In this document: positions 1 through 7,071 of the stretch, in pieces
Numbering within the stretch: position 1 is the first letter of the stretch
Layout of the letters: each line of letters begins with the position of its first letter
Origin: JAJRXG01 sp038523965
GTDB taxonomy: Bacteria; Bacteroidota; Bacteroidia; Chitinophagales; Saprospiraceae
Direction: 5' to 3'
DNA length: 24,044 nucleotides
NCBI GenBank assembly: GCA_038523965.1
Contig: JBCBIX010000038.1
Span: 1-24,044 of the forward strand
Program-made: the position numbers and the translations under genes
The notes under the pieces: model-generated
Database searches by the model: none
The model's input: the letters and a program-made list of their open reading frames with translations, nothing else
Told to the model about the DNA's origin: nothing

Positions 1-48
1 CGACCAAATAAAGAAAACCGATGATGTTGAAGGAAAACTATTTGGTCG
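1..48. repeat. 10-bp inverted repeat at the window start
   Basis: CGACCAAATA at 1-10 is the exact reverse complement of TATTTGGTCG at 39-48, with a 28-base spacer. There is no T-tract to suggest a terminator. Because the other end of the window also closes on an inverted copy of itself, this may be a short fold-back artefact. It could also be chance. Confidence 0.4.
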
Positions 49-185
49 AAGTACTCTTCTAATAATAAGGTATATATTCCTATTGTGTCTCCATTATAAA
101 TCAGTAAATCTGGTGATTGAGGACTTGCAAATCCCTTACTCGTAACCAAAAACAACAAAATTGTCAATATCTCTTTTATGTTCAT
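1..185 (-). pseudogene. 5' end of a small secreted-protein gene, frameshifted and cut by the window edge
   Basis: An ATG at 185-183 opens a reading frame with a good signal peptide (MNIKEILTILLFLVTSKGFA), then SPQSPDLLIYNGDTIGIY, and stops at TAG after 42 residues. Removing one TA unit from the TATATA run just before the stop opens another frame that stays open to the window start and reads LLLEEYFDQIVFLQHHRFSL, then FG. From memory, 'DLLIYNGDT' followed by an '(L)LEEYF...FFGD' stretch is typical of a Bacteroidota family of small secreted proteins, so I infer a 2-bp slippage, either real or a sequencing error. The start lies about 30 nt after an attC-like hairpin, in the same orientation as the integrase, as the first cassette of an array would. 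The function is unknown. The rest of the gene is outside the window. Confidence 0.5.
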
Positions 186-213
186 TTTTGCCGTTTTATT
201 TTTTCTTCATGAC

Positions 214-260
214 GCCCAACACCTGTAAATACGCAATTACGTGTATATCGCTTGTGTGTT
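214..260 (-). other. attC-like recombination hairpin next to the integrase
   Basis: On the minus strand AACAC (260-256) pairs with GTGTT (222-218). Inside this, ATACACG (246-240) pairs imperfectly with CGTAT (233-229), leaving a small A/T-rich tip. The right-hand box reads GTTGGGC (220-214), which fits the integron R' consensus GTTRRRY. The opposite box reads GGTAAAC, a poor match to RYYYAAC. The structure begins 8 bp after the integrase stop codon and is followed about 30 nt later by a small ORF in the same direction. The layout fits a cassette-recombination site, but only one copy is visible and the second box is degenerate. Confidence 0.4.
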
Positions 261-267
261 TACCGGA

Positions 268-1350
268 TTATAGGGTATCCAAAGGACTTTTGATAGTTTG
301 ATTGTTAATGTCTTTGGTTTTGGTATAGATCTCATTGGTTTTGGGTGATTCATGGCCAAGCATGTTTTGGATGTATCTCAGATTAGTGCCCTGCTGTACC
401 AGATGAGTTGCAAATGAATGCCGCAGTGTATGTACAGTAGCCCATGGATTGATGTTGGCATTGACACAGGCCTTTCTGAAGATCTTTGTGATACTGGACT
501 TGCTGTATTGACCGCCAGATTGACCTTCGAATAGCCAGTAGCTGGGTTTGTATACGGTATAGTATTGCCTAAGCTGTTCTGTTAGCAGTGGTGAGAGGAT
601 GGTCTTTCGGTCCTTTTTACCTTTAGCTGACTTAATGAATAAGTAGCCTTCCTTGGAATGGACATCCTCTATCCTGAGAGTGACCGCTTCGCTGATCCTT
701 AGTCCAGCGCTGTAGATGGTCATGAGGATTGTTTTGTGCTTCATATTGTGCACAGCGTTCAGGAGTTGTTTCACCTCTTGTTGTGTGAGTACTCCCGGAA
801 TTGTCTTGTTTTTCTTTGGCCGTTGGATCACGTAAACTGTGCGGGGCATATCCAGCACATGTTCGTAGTAGGCCTTTATGGAATTGATCATTGCATTCTG
901 ATAGATCTCGGATATGGAGTTCTCTTGGATGAGTTGATAGATGTAGTCTTCGATATTTTCCTTGGTGATAGCTGACAGTTCAGACGAGTGGTGATCATGA
1001 ACGAATCGGCCAAAGTGGGAGCAGTACATCTTAATCGTACTTGGTGCATACCCCTTGAGCGTGAGTGTCTTCCGCAGTTGGTCTACTGCGACGAGACCTT
1101 CTTGGTCGAGGGTGTAGTTTGGTAATTGTTTGGCTGGCGTTGCTTCCACGATGGTGTATTGATCACAGAACAGGGTAGTGAGATGTGTCCAGTTTGCCGT
1201 CGTGTTGGGGATGCTCCAGAGCTTCTGTGAAGGGTGGTACCAACTCCCCTTTAGCATTTTGAACTGAGAACGCCACTCGTGTAGCTCCCATGGGATATGG
1301 CACTTGATGCGCTTAGCATTAGTACGTGGCCGATGGATGGTGATCTTCAT
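268..1350 (-). CDS. Tyrosine recombinase / site-specific integrase
   Basis: A 360-residue tyrosine recombinase that would cut and rejoin DNA through a covalent 3'-phosphotyrosine. Residues about 1-80 are a small N-terminal region (KITIHRPR...WYHPSQKLWSIPN). A SAM-like core-binding domain covers roughly 85-175 and the catalytic domain about 185-345. The catalytic set is present: Arg in SAGLRISE, Lys in the GKKDRK beta-hairpin, HTLRHSFATHL, the GH of MLGHESPKT, and Tyr in NEIYTKT. The C-terminus IKSPLDTL resembles the 'IKSPLDNL' tail common in Bacteroidota integrases. It lacks the extra IntI patch that I would expect of a classical integron integrase, so it is XerC/D-like. An attC-like hairpin follows its stop and nested inverted repeats lie just upstream. 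The ATG start has no obvious ribosome-binding site, as is usual in this phylum. Confidence 0.93.
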   Translation of the reverse strand: MKITIHRPRTNAKRIKCHIPWELHEWRSQFKMLKGSWYHPSQKLWSIPNTTANWTHLTTLFCDQYTIVEATPAKQLPNYTLDQEGLVAVDQLRKTLTLKGYAPSTIKMYCSHFGRFVHDHHSSELSAITKENIEDYIYQLIQENSISEIYQNAMINSIKAYYEHVLDMPRTVYVIQRPKKNKTIPGVLTQQEVKQLLNAVHNMKHKTILMTIYSAGLRISEAVTLRIEDVHSKEGYLFIKSAKGKKDRKTILSPLLTEQLRQYYTVYKPSYWLFEGQSGGQYSKSSITKIFRKACVNANINPWATVHTLRHSFATHLVQQGTNLRYIQNMLGHESPKTNEIYTKTKDINNQTIKSPLDTL

Positions 1351-1381
1351 GCATGGAATATCGCATTTCCTAATGATATAA

Positions 1382-1404
1382 ATAACTGGTTACCAGAGAG
1401 TTAT
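1382..1404. repeat. Nested inverted repeat upstream of the integrase
   Basis: ATAACT (1382-1387) and AGTTAT (1399-1404) are exact reverse complements and enclose GGTTACCAGAG. CTGGT-T-ACCAG (1386-1396) is a second, overlapping palindrome. It lies 32 bp from the integrase start codon, a plausible place for a recombinase core site or an operator. No second copy was found in the window. Confidence 0.3.
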
Positions 1405-1477
1405 TATAGTTAATCGTATCGGAACGGTTGTGACACGGTTAGTAGTAAATTGTGCAAGGACCGAATAAAATGTGCCT

Positions 1478-1834
1478 ATGCCTTCCAGAAAATGTAAGAT
1501 GTGTAGCGAGCCTGTTAGAGGTCGCAGTAACCGACTTTTTTGCAGTACAAAGTGTAAATCATAGTACTATCGTCGCCTCCGCAATACAAATCGTCAGCCT
1601 ACCCAGCGGATTGATGCCATACTCCATCGTAATCGTACCATTCTACTGGAGATCATGGGAAAACATGCTACTCGATTAAAAGTACCAATCGCAGCATTAG
1701 AGGATAAAAAATTCAATTTTAATTATCTCACCCATTACAAGGTGAATTCAAAAGGCAAGACATATCATTATGTCTACGAGTTTGGATGGATGAGTTTCAG
1801 CGATGATTCTGTGCTGTTGGTAAGGACGCGGTAG
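1478..1834 (+). pseudogene. Small Zn-ribbon protein gene interrupted by an amber codon
   Basis: From ATG 1478 one frame reads MPSRKCKMCSEPVRGRSNRL, then FCSTKCKS. It hits TAG at 1562-1564 and continues in the same frame as YYRRLRNTNRQPTQ... to a second TAG at 1832-1834, making 118 codons in all. The start carries a Zn-ribbon (CKMC and CSTKC). The rest (RIDAILHRNRTILLE..., FNFNYLTHYKV..., YHYVYEFGWMSFSDDSVLLV) matches in layout a small Bacteroidota Zn-ribbon family that I remember with an unbroken 'CSDQCRNxYNN' at this point. A single change from TAC, TAT, CAG or AAG would make the stop, so this is a recent nonsense mutation, a base-call error or, less likely, readthrough. The function of the family is not known to me. 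It lies divergently from the integrase. Confidence 0.65.
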
Positions 1835-2024
1835 GTTTTTATAAAAAAAGACTTTGCAGAGATAGCAAAAGGCGATAATCTAAATAGATCTAATGTGCTC
1901 TAAACTATTCTTCAGAGCATGTAGCGCTCGACCTCAGTCCATGCCGAGCTAACTGTCACTCAATAATTATAAAAGATACCCTGCGATTTGATGCGATGTG
2001 ACTTGATGATTCTAATCAGCCAAC

Positions 2025-3221
2025 TTATACCGCCGCCAGTGCGCGATTGAAGTCCTCCTGCAGGTCTTGGATATCCTCGATACCCACGGATACGCGGATC
2101 AGGCTATCCGTGATTCCATTTTCTAATCGTATCGCTGGATCGACATTGAGATGTGACATTGATGCAGGATGCAAGATCAGCGTGTCGATATTGCCCATGG
2201 TAGGGGCGAGAGCTCCGATCTGGATAGCGTTCATAAATCGGAGACCACCCTCATATCCACCAACGACCTCGAAGCACATCATCCCACCGTAGGAGCGCAT
2301 CTGTCGAGAGGCTAACTCATGATCTGGATGGCTCTCGAGACCCAGATAGCGGACCGCAGCGACCTTGGGATGGTCTTTCAGGTACTTACTCAGGGCGAGC
2401 CCATTGGCGCTATGCTGGCGCATCCTCAGTGGGAGTGTCTTCATTCCATTATTCGCTAACCACGCGTCCCAAGGGTTGCTATTGGTGCCGAGTAGTTTCA
2501 TAGTTGACCAGACGCGCTGCTGTGAGGTCTGATCCCGTCCGATCATGACACCCGAGATGGAGTTCCCATGCCCGTTGATGTATTTGGTCGTGCTATGGAT
2601 GACATAGTCTATGCCATGGGCAAGTGGTTGCTGCAGGTAGGGCGTGCAGAAGGTATTGTCCACGATCGTCCTGACCCCTGCACCTCGTGCGATCTGGGCC
2701 ACAGCGGCGATATCGATGCAATCCAATGCAGGATTAGAAGGCGTCTCGAAATAGATCAAGCGGATATCGGGGTGTTTTTCTAAAGCCTGTGTGATTTCCT
2801 CTGAATCTTTGAGGTTGACGAGGATGGGCTCGATGTCATATTTAGAAAGGACCTTTTTGAAAAGTTCAGTCGTGCCACCATACAGATTGCCTTGGGTTAA
2901 GATCTTATCTCCGGCCTTGGCCTCAGCCATTACAACTGTGAGGATGGCTGACATCCCAGACGATGTCATGATGCCCCATGGAGCTGGACAGTCTGTCTCA
3001 TAGGCCTCTAATTGGGCGATTTTACTTCCTACGGCATCAACAGTAGGATTAGCGAATCTCGCATAGATGTGCCCCTTAGATGGATCGGTGAATACATCCA
3101 TTCCCTCCTCGATAGATTCGAATTCGAATGAGGAGGTGGCATAGATCGGTAGCTGGTGCGGCTTTGTGGTACGAGGATCCTTAGGGTCCTTGGCACAGAT
3201 GGTATCGATACGGTATGACAT
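2025..3221 (-). CDS. Cys/Met-metabolism PLP-dependent enzyme (cystathionine gamma-synthase / gamma-lyase type)
   Basis: A 398-residue fold-type I PLP enzyme of the trans-sulfuration family, which makes or cleaves C-S bonds of homocysteine, cystathionine or methionine derivatives in the cytoplasm. Visible landmarks are YARFANPT (Tyr53 and Arg55, phosphate contacts from the neighbouring subunit), TSSGMSA (86-92), NLYGGT (Tyr114, cofactor stacking), YFETPSNP (157-164), DNTF with Asp188, and HSTTKYINGHGN with the PLP lysine at 213. The position equivalent to the active-site Cys116 of Pseudomonas methionine gamma-lyase is Gly116. That argues against a canonical methionine gamma-lyase, although the exact substrate cannot be read from sequence. 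Length is normal and the ATG start is clear. The gene stands alone, with 244 bp upstream before the SulP gene on the same strand. Confidence 0.9.
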   Translation of the reverse strand: MSYRIDTICAKDPKDPRTTKPHQLPIYATSSFEFESIEEGMDVFTDPSKGHIYARFANPTVDAVGSKIAQLEAYETDCPAPWGIMTSSGMSAILTVVMAEAKAGDKILTQGNLYGGTTELFKKVLSKYDIEPILVNLKDSEEITQALEKHPDIRLIYFETPSNPALDCIDIAAVAQIARGAGVRTIVDNTFCTPYLQQPLAHGIDYVIHSTTKYINGHGNSISGVMIGRDQTSQQRVWSTMKLLGTNSNPWDAWLANNGMKTLPLRMRQHSANGLALSKYLKDHPKVAAVRYLGLESHPDHELASRQMRSYGGMMCFEVVGGYEGGLRFMNAIQIGALAPTMGNIDTLILHPASMSHLNVDPAIRLENGITDSLIRVSVGIEDIQDLQEDFNRALAAV

Positions 3222-3392
3222 AGGTGATCGTCTATTGATAGTCTGGACGAAAGTAGTGTATCGTCACTGGCGAATGGGCGACTGTTGAATCACTGACAAT
3301 ACTGGGCTGAGATGCCCAATCTACTTCGGTAAAAGAGATCTGTAGGCTAACCCTCTGAAGGCAGTGATGGAGACCGCGCAGGACTCGAGACC

Positions 3393-3422
3393 CTGATCAA
3401 TACCATTGACCAGACTGATCAA
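3393..3422. repeat. Cluster of CTGATCAA / TTGACCAG motifs
   Basis: CTGATCAA occurs at 3393-3400 and 3415-3422, and the near-complement TTGACCAG lies between them at 3406-3413. TTGACCAG and the right-hand CTGATCAA form a 7-bp stem with one G-T wobble. The cluster lies between the stop of the SulP gene and the start of the PLP enzyme. No T-run follows, so it is not an intrinsic terminator. It could be an operator cluster or chance. Confidence 0.25.
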
Positions 3423-3465
3423 CTATCCTATTGTATGCACATGGAATAGACCACTGATTCACGTT

Positions 3466-5109
3466 CTAATCCATCAACATGGCCTTCAGCCCTCGCTTGG
3501 GCGCTTCATCTTCGTTGCCAACGAACCGATTGAAGTTTTTGACAGGATCGTAAGCGTTAATTTGGAAAGGTTCGCCAATGATGTCCAGTTTGATATTCTT
3601 ACTGGCTGCGTTCAATTTATAATCCTCGATAATCTCCATGATATCAGGATGCATGCTCTTGGTCAGGTGACCATCGATGACCACATGTGAGTCTGCAGGG
3701 ACCTGGCTGAGTGTACGCATGATGCCCGCTTTGTTGAGGAAGCTGACATCTTCGGAGAGATGGATGACGATCGGACCCGAATCTGATTGATTATCTGGAT
3801 CAAAGTGGAATGGCTTCTTGTAATTATTCCAAAGAATCTGAAAGATAGCTACGACTAATCCCATCCCTATACCCATCAATAAGTCGGTAAATACAATTCC
3901 CAGGATCGTTACGATAAATGGAATGGATTGAGAGGTTCCCATTTTGAACATTTCTCGGAACACGCTTGGCTTAGCCAGCTTGAATCCGACGATGAACAGA
4001 ATCGCTGCCAAACTTGATAGCGGAATCAGGTTAAGTATATGAGGTATGGCCATCGCGCAGATGAGCAACATCAGTCCATGGATGAATGCCGAAGCCTTGG
4101 TCTTGCCTCCTGACTGGATATTAGCTGAGCTCCGGACGATAACCTGTGTGATCGGAAGACCACCGATCAGACCCGAGACGATATTACCCACACCTTGAGC
4201 TTTGAGCTCTCGATTAGTCGGCGTGATACGTTTCTGAGGATCGAGTTTATCCGTAGCCTCGACACAGAGTAGGGTCTCGAGACTGGCGACTACGGCCAGT
4301 GTTATTCCAATCGTCCAGATCGCAGGATCAGTGATATGACTAAAGTTCGGAAAGGTGAACTGATTAAAGAACCCTGCCAAGGACTCTGATACGGGGATGC
4401 TCACGACCTGATTCTCATTAAGCGCAAGTCCATCGATGTTCTTAAACACTAAATGCAAGACCACACCAGTGACGACGGCAACTAAAGGGCCTTGGATGAT
4501 TTTTGTGAAACCCAGATTTTTCATGAATGGTCTGTCCCACAAAAGCAGAATAGCAAGCGATAGCACACTGATGATGAGAGCACCTGGACTGATGTAGTTG
4601 ATCATATTGATCAGTTCGGAGAAGGTATTTTCTCCATCGACCTGGACAAATCGAAAATCACCCTCTGGATCAGCATCATAGCCAAAGGCATGAGGGATTT
4701 GCTTGAGGATGATGATGATGCCAATGCCCGAGAGCATACCCTTGATTACTGAGGAAGGGAAGTAATATCCGATGACACCAGCCTTGAGAAATCCCAGAAT
4801 AAGCTGGAATACTCCGGCCAAAACCACAGCCACCAGGAAGACCTGAAAATCTCCAAGATCCTGGATCGCAGTCAGCACGATGACTGCCAGTCCGGCTGCA
4901 GGACCACTTACACCGAGGGGCGAGCCACTGAGTAGAGCTACGATCGTACCCCCCACGATGCCCGCGATGATACCTGAGAATAGTGGTGCACCCGATGCTA
5001 AGGCGATGCCCAAGCACAAGGGTAGGGCGACTAAGAAGACGACCACACTTGCGGGAAGATCATTTTTGAGTTGGGAGAAAAACCCAGTGTTAGTAGTGTC
5101 ACTGCTCAT
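3466..5109 (-). CDS. SulP family inorganic anion transporter with STAS domain
   Basis: A 547-residue inner-membrane transporter of the SulP (SLC26-related) family. Hydrophobic segments run through residues 20-430, including the family blocks PASVVVFLVALPLCLGIALASG (19-40), GSPLGVSGPAAG (62-73), ETLLCVEATDKLDP (278-291) and GNIVSGLIGGLPITQVIVRSSAN (308-330). A cytoplasmic STAS domain follows at about 444-515. The typical 'S/T-x-IDxS' phosphorylation-type signature of STAS proteins is not evident (VIDGHLTKSMHPD). Members carry sulfate, bicarbonate or similar anions, often with Na+ or H+. No carbonic anhydrase or sulfur-assimilation operon adjoins it to settle the substrate. The neighbouring PLP enzyme in sulfur amino-acid metabolism hints weakly at sulfate. 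The ATG start precedes FFSQLKNDLPAS, the usual N-terminus. Confidence 0.92.
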   Translation of the reverse strand: MSSDTTNTGFFSQLKNDLPASVVVFLVALPLCLGIALASGAPLFSGIIAGIVGGTIVALLSGSPLGVSGPAAGLAVIVLTAIQDLGDFQVFLVAVVLAGVFQLILGFLKAGVIGYYFPSSVIKGMLSGIGIIIILKQIPHAFGYDADPEGDFRFVQVDGENTFSELINMINYISPGALIISVLSLAILLLWDRPFMKNLGFTKIIQGPLVAVVTGVVLHLVFKNIDGLALNENQVVSIPVSESLAGFFNQFTFPNFSHITDPAIWTIGITLAVVASLETLLCVEATDKLDPQKRITPTNRELKAQGVGNIVSGLIGGLPITQVIVRSSANIQSGGKTKASAFIHGLMLLICAMAIPHILNLIPLSSLAAILFIVGFKLAKPSVFREMFKMGTSQSIPFIVTILGIVFTDLLMGIGMGLVVAIFQILWNNYKKPFHFDPDNQSDSGPIVIHLSEDVSFLNKAGIMRTLSQVPADSHVVIDGHLTKSMHPDIMEIIEDYKLNAASKNIKLDIIGEPFQINAYDPVKNFNRFVGNEDEAPKRGLKAMLMD

Positions 5110-5142
5110 ATGATGTACGATTATGCTTGTTCTAAGGTCCTA

Positions 5143-5281
5143 ATTATGGTGTGATGCATCGCCTTTGGCGACTGAGTGCAAGAATACCTATTCTCCTGCT
5201 TGCCTCATTGAAATTGTCCGCTCGCATCGTTCAGACGCAACATCGAAGGACATCTCATCCCTTCTAATGCATCACCAATAA
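5143..5281. repeat. MITE-like segment bounded by inverted repeats
   Basis: GTGATGCAT (5151-5159) and ATGCATCAC (5267-5275) are exact reverse complements. With one or two gaps the similarity extends outward (ATTATGGTGTGATGCAT against ATTATTGGTGATGCAT on the other strand). They bound about 107 bp of non-coding DNA that contains a small CGCC-TTT-GGCG hairpin. Size and layout are MITE-like, but no second copy lies in the window and no target-site duplication is evident. Confidence 0.3.
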
Positions 5282-5295
5282 TAGTTCGTTAGATA

Positions 5296-5333
5296 GGTCC
5301 AACCCCCTTATGAAAAGGTTAAGGGATAGGACC
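5296..5333. repeat. Intergenic stem-loop
   Basis: GGTCC (5296-5300) pairs with GGACC (5329-5333), and inside it CCCTTA (5305-5310) pairs with TAAGGG (5319-5324). No T-tract follows on either strand, so it is not a standard intrinsic terminator. The role is unknown. Confidence 0.4.
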
Positions 5334-5367
5334 AAGGAGCACAATCTTGGTCTGTGGAGGGCTAAAA

Positions 5368-5408
5368 ATCAAAAAAGCAGTGCCCCATCATCGGATGAGA
5401 CACTGCTT
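5368..5408 (-). terminator. Rho-independent terminator of the SnoaL/ECF42 operon
   Basis: On the minus strand AAGCAGTG (5408-5401) pairs with CACTGCTT (5382-5375). The stem extends through mismatches to CATC/GATG and is followed by a TTTTTGATTTTT run. It begins 23 bp after the stop codon of the SnoaL-like gene. Confidence 0.88.
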
Positions 5409-5431
5409 CGGTTGGATGTCAGCTGAGAAAT

Positions 5432-5791
5432 CTACTGATAGAAGAACTGTTCGCTGACGATCTTTCCTTCTTCGACCTTGTAAAGACAGATTTCTGGATT
5501 GACCATTCGCTCTTGCCCTTTGAAGGTGACATCAATCTCCATCTTACAGCTGAAGTAGTTGCCGGCAATAACAGGGCCCTCCACATTCACATTGTGCATG
5601 GTATCCACCATCGCGTCAAACTGATGGCCTTTCTGAATAATGGCTTCTTTGCCTTCCGTGAGTGGAGGGAAATTAGAGGCCTCAGGTTCGATGCTTACGG
5701 CGTGATCTGCATAGAGGTTTTCGTGAGCCTCGGTCCATTGCCCTTTTTTACAATAGTCGAGTAGTTGGTTTGCAAGTTCTGCGGTTGTCAT
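5432..5791 (-). CDS. SnoaL-like / NTF2-like small protein
   Basis: A 119-residue protein with the pattern of a SnoaL-like (NTF2 superfamily) cone-shaped fold: an N-terminal helix (TTAELANQLLDYCKKGQW), LYADHAVSIEPE, a helix with GKEAIIQKGHQFDAMV, then beta strands VEGPVIAGNYFSCKMEIDVTFKGQERMVNPEICLYKVEEGKIVSEQFFY. Such proteins are small enzymes or ligand-binding proteins, and the reaction here is unknown. It is the last gene of a three-gene unit, starting 23 bp after the ECF42 sigma gene, and has its own terminator. SnoaL-like domains occur as accessory modules of some ECF sigma groups (ECF41), so a link to the sigma factor is plausible but inferred. Confidence 0.85.
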   Translation of the reverse strand: MTTAELANQLLDYCKKGQWTEAHENLYADHAVSIEPEASNFPPLTEGKEAIIQKGHQFDAMVDTMHNVNVEGPVIAGNYFSCKMEIDVTFKGQERMVNPEICLYKVEEGKIVSEQFFYQ

Positions 5792-5814
5792 GTTTTGAAA
5801 AATTTGTTGATGAA

Positions 5815-7065
5815 TTAATTTTTATTGTCTTGAATGTCCTTCAGTCTACTTTGTAGGATGCTTAGTTCTTTTTTAGAATCACTGGCTTGTATCGCTTTTT
5901 CTAACAGTAGCTCGATCTGGAACTGATCCTTCACTTTACTGTAAAGCTCGACCCCGACCATGAAGTAGATGCTCTTGTTCGTTTGTAGCCGATCCACCTG
6001 TATAGATTCGAAGAGTGCCTTCGCCTCGTCGATCTCGGCAAGGTGGAGTTTCACCAAAACCAAGTTCAGAAGGACCATGTCCTGAGGCTCGATGTGATAG
6101 AGCGCTTTGTAAAGTTCTTTGAGGAGGGCCCAGTTCGTTTGGTCTATTGATGGAGCGATACAGTGCTGAGCGCTGATGTATGCTTCGATCTGATACTTCG
6201 ATTTATCTGTGGTCGATGAGGCTGACTTGGTGATATAATGATTACCCAGGTTGATAAAAAATGGATCCCAATGACTTCTGTCTTGGTCGCTGAGCAGGAT
6301 GATGTTTCCATCTTCATCTAATCGACTTTCGTAGCGACTGATGTGAAAACACATCAATGACATCAGCGCATAACTATCAGCATTCGCTAACCTGTGGTCA
6401 GTCAAGTACTTGCATAATCGCATCGCCTCGAGGCAGAGATCTTTTTTGACCCACTGCTCAGGATGGGAAGAATAGAATCCCTCATTGAATAATAGATACA
6501 GGGCTCGATGCACCATGGAAAGTCGCGATTGTAATTCGGCCTCCTCCGGCCAATCGAATTGTACCTGTTTCGACTTTAGATTAGATCGCGCTCGAGATAG
6601 TCGCTTTTTGATGGTTTCTTCCTTTTGCATTAGCGCCTGAGCGATCTCCCGATTGCCAAATCCCGATAGTGTCTTGAGCATGAATGCCAACTGATCTATT
6701 CTGGCCAAATGTGGGCTACAGATGAGGAAGAGTAGTTTCAACTCTGGATCACCGACATCCTCCGGATCGATCTCATTGACCGTTGTTTGCTCCTGGGTAA
6801 TGTGATAGTGATTATCTCGAACTTGATCTCGTGCCGACTTGCGCTGGATATCGATATAGGCATTCTTTGCACTGGTGTGAAGCCATGCTTGAGGCTCATC
6901 TGGCATGCCCCTATGAGGCCAAGTGCGTATCGCGCTCATATAGGCGTCCATCACGGCATTTTCGATATCTGTGAGGTGATAGGCACCATATCTCGACAGA
7001 AGCACTGAGATGATTCGTGGATAGCTCTGTCGAAATAGCTTGTCGATATGTGCTGTAGTACTCAT
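5815..7065 (-). CDS. ECF42-type RNA polymerase sigma factor with C-terminal DUF6596/TPR extension
   Basis: A 416-residue sigma factor that would direct RNA polymerase to a small regulon. Region 2 lies at about 8-80 (DIENAVMDAYMSAIRTWPHRGMPDEPQAWLHTSAKNAYID) and region 4 at about 112-165 (FMLKTLSGFGNREIAQALMQKEETIKKRLSRARSNLK). From about 185 comes the long extension typical of the ECF42 group: ALYLLFNEGFYSSHP, LCLEAMRLCKYL, ALMSLMCFHISRYESR, LLSDQDRSHWD, then helical repeats to the end. It is the second gene of an operon, 6 bp after a DGPF/YCII protein, which is the known hallmark partner of ECF42 factors. These systems have no classical anti-sigma factor, and regulation is thought to involve the C-terminal extension. 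Confidence 0.93.
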   Translation of the reverse strand: MSTTAHIDKLFRQSYPRIISVLLSRYGAYHLTDIENAVMDAYMSAIRTWPHRGMPDEPQAWLHTSAKNAYIDIQRKSARDQVRDNHYHITQEQTTVNEIDPEDVGDPELKLLFLICSPHLARIDQLAFMLKTLSGFGNREIAQALMQKEETIKKRLSRARSNLKSKQVQFDWPEEAELQSRLSMVHRALYLLFNEGFYSSHPEQWVKKDLCLEAMRLCKYLTDHRLANADSYALMSLMCFHISRYESRLDEDGNIILLSDQDRSHWDPFFINLGNHYITKSASSTTDKSKYQIEAYISAQHCIAPSIDQTNWALLKELYKALYHIEPQDMVLLNLVLVKLHLAEIDEAKALFESIQVDRLQTNKSIYFMVGVELYSKVKDQFQIELLLEKAIQASDSKKELSILQSRLKDIQDNKN

Positions 7066-7071
7066 GACGAT

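Larger units (their letters stand above)
5110..5431. other. Gene-free spacer with inverted repeats upstream of the SulP gene
   Basis: This 322-bp stretch has no credible ORF. It holds a pair of inverted repeats (GTGATGCAT 5151-5159, ATGCATCAC 5267-5275), a stem-loop at 5296-5333, and the terminator of the SnoaL gene at 5375-5408. The promoter of the SulP gene must lie at its left end, but I see no clean TAnnTTTG box. Confidence 0.6.

Noticed and set aside
1452..1679. Plus-strand ORF of 75 residues downstream of the integrase start
   Set aside because: The Zn-ribbon frame starting at 1478 covers the same bases in another frame and carries family-like sequence; this one does not.
3304..3420. 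Possible TPP riboswitch (GGCTGAGATGCCC and ACCCTGATC on the plus strand)
   Set aside because: The two motifs are about 80 bases apart instead of close together, the helices do not form, and no plus-strand gene follows.
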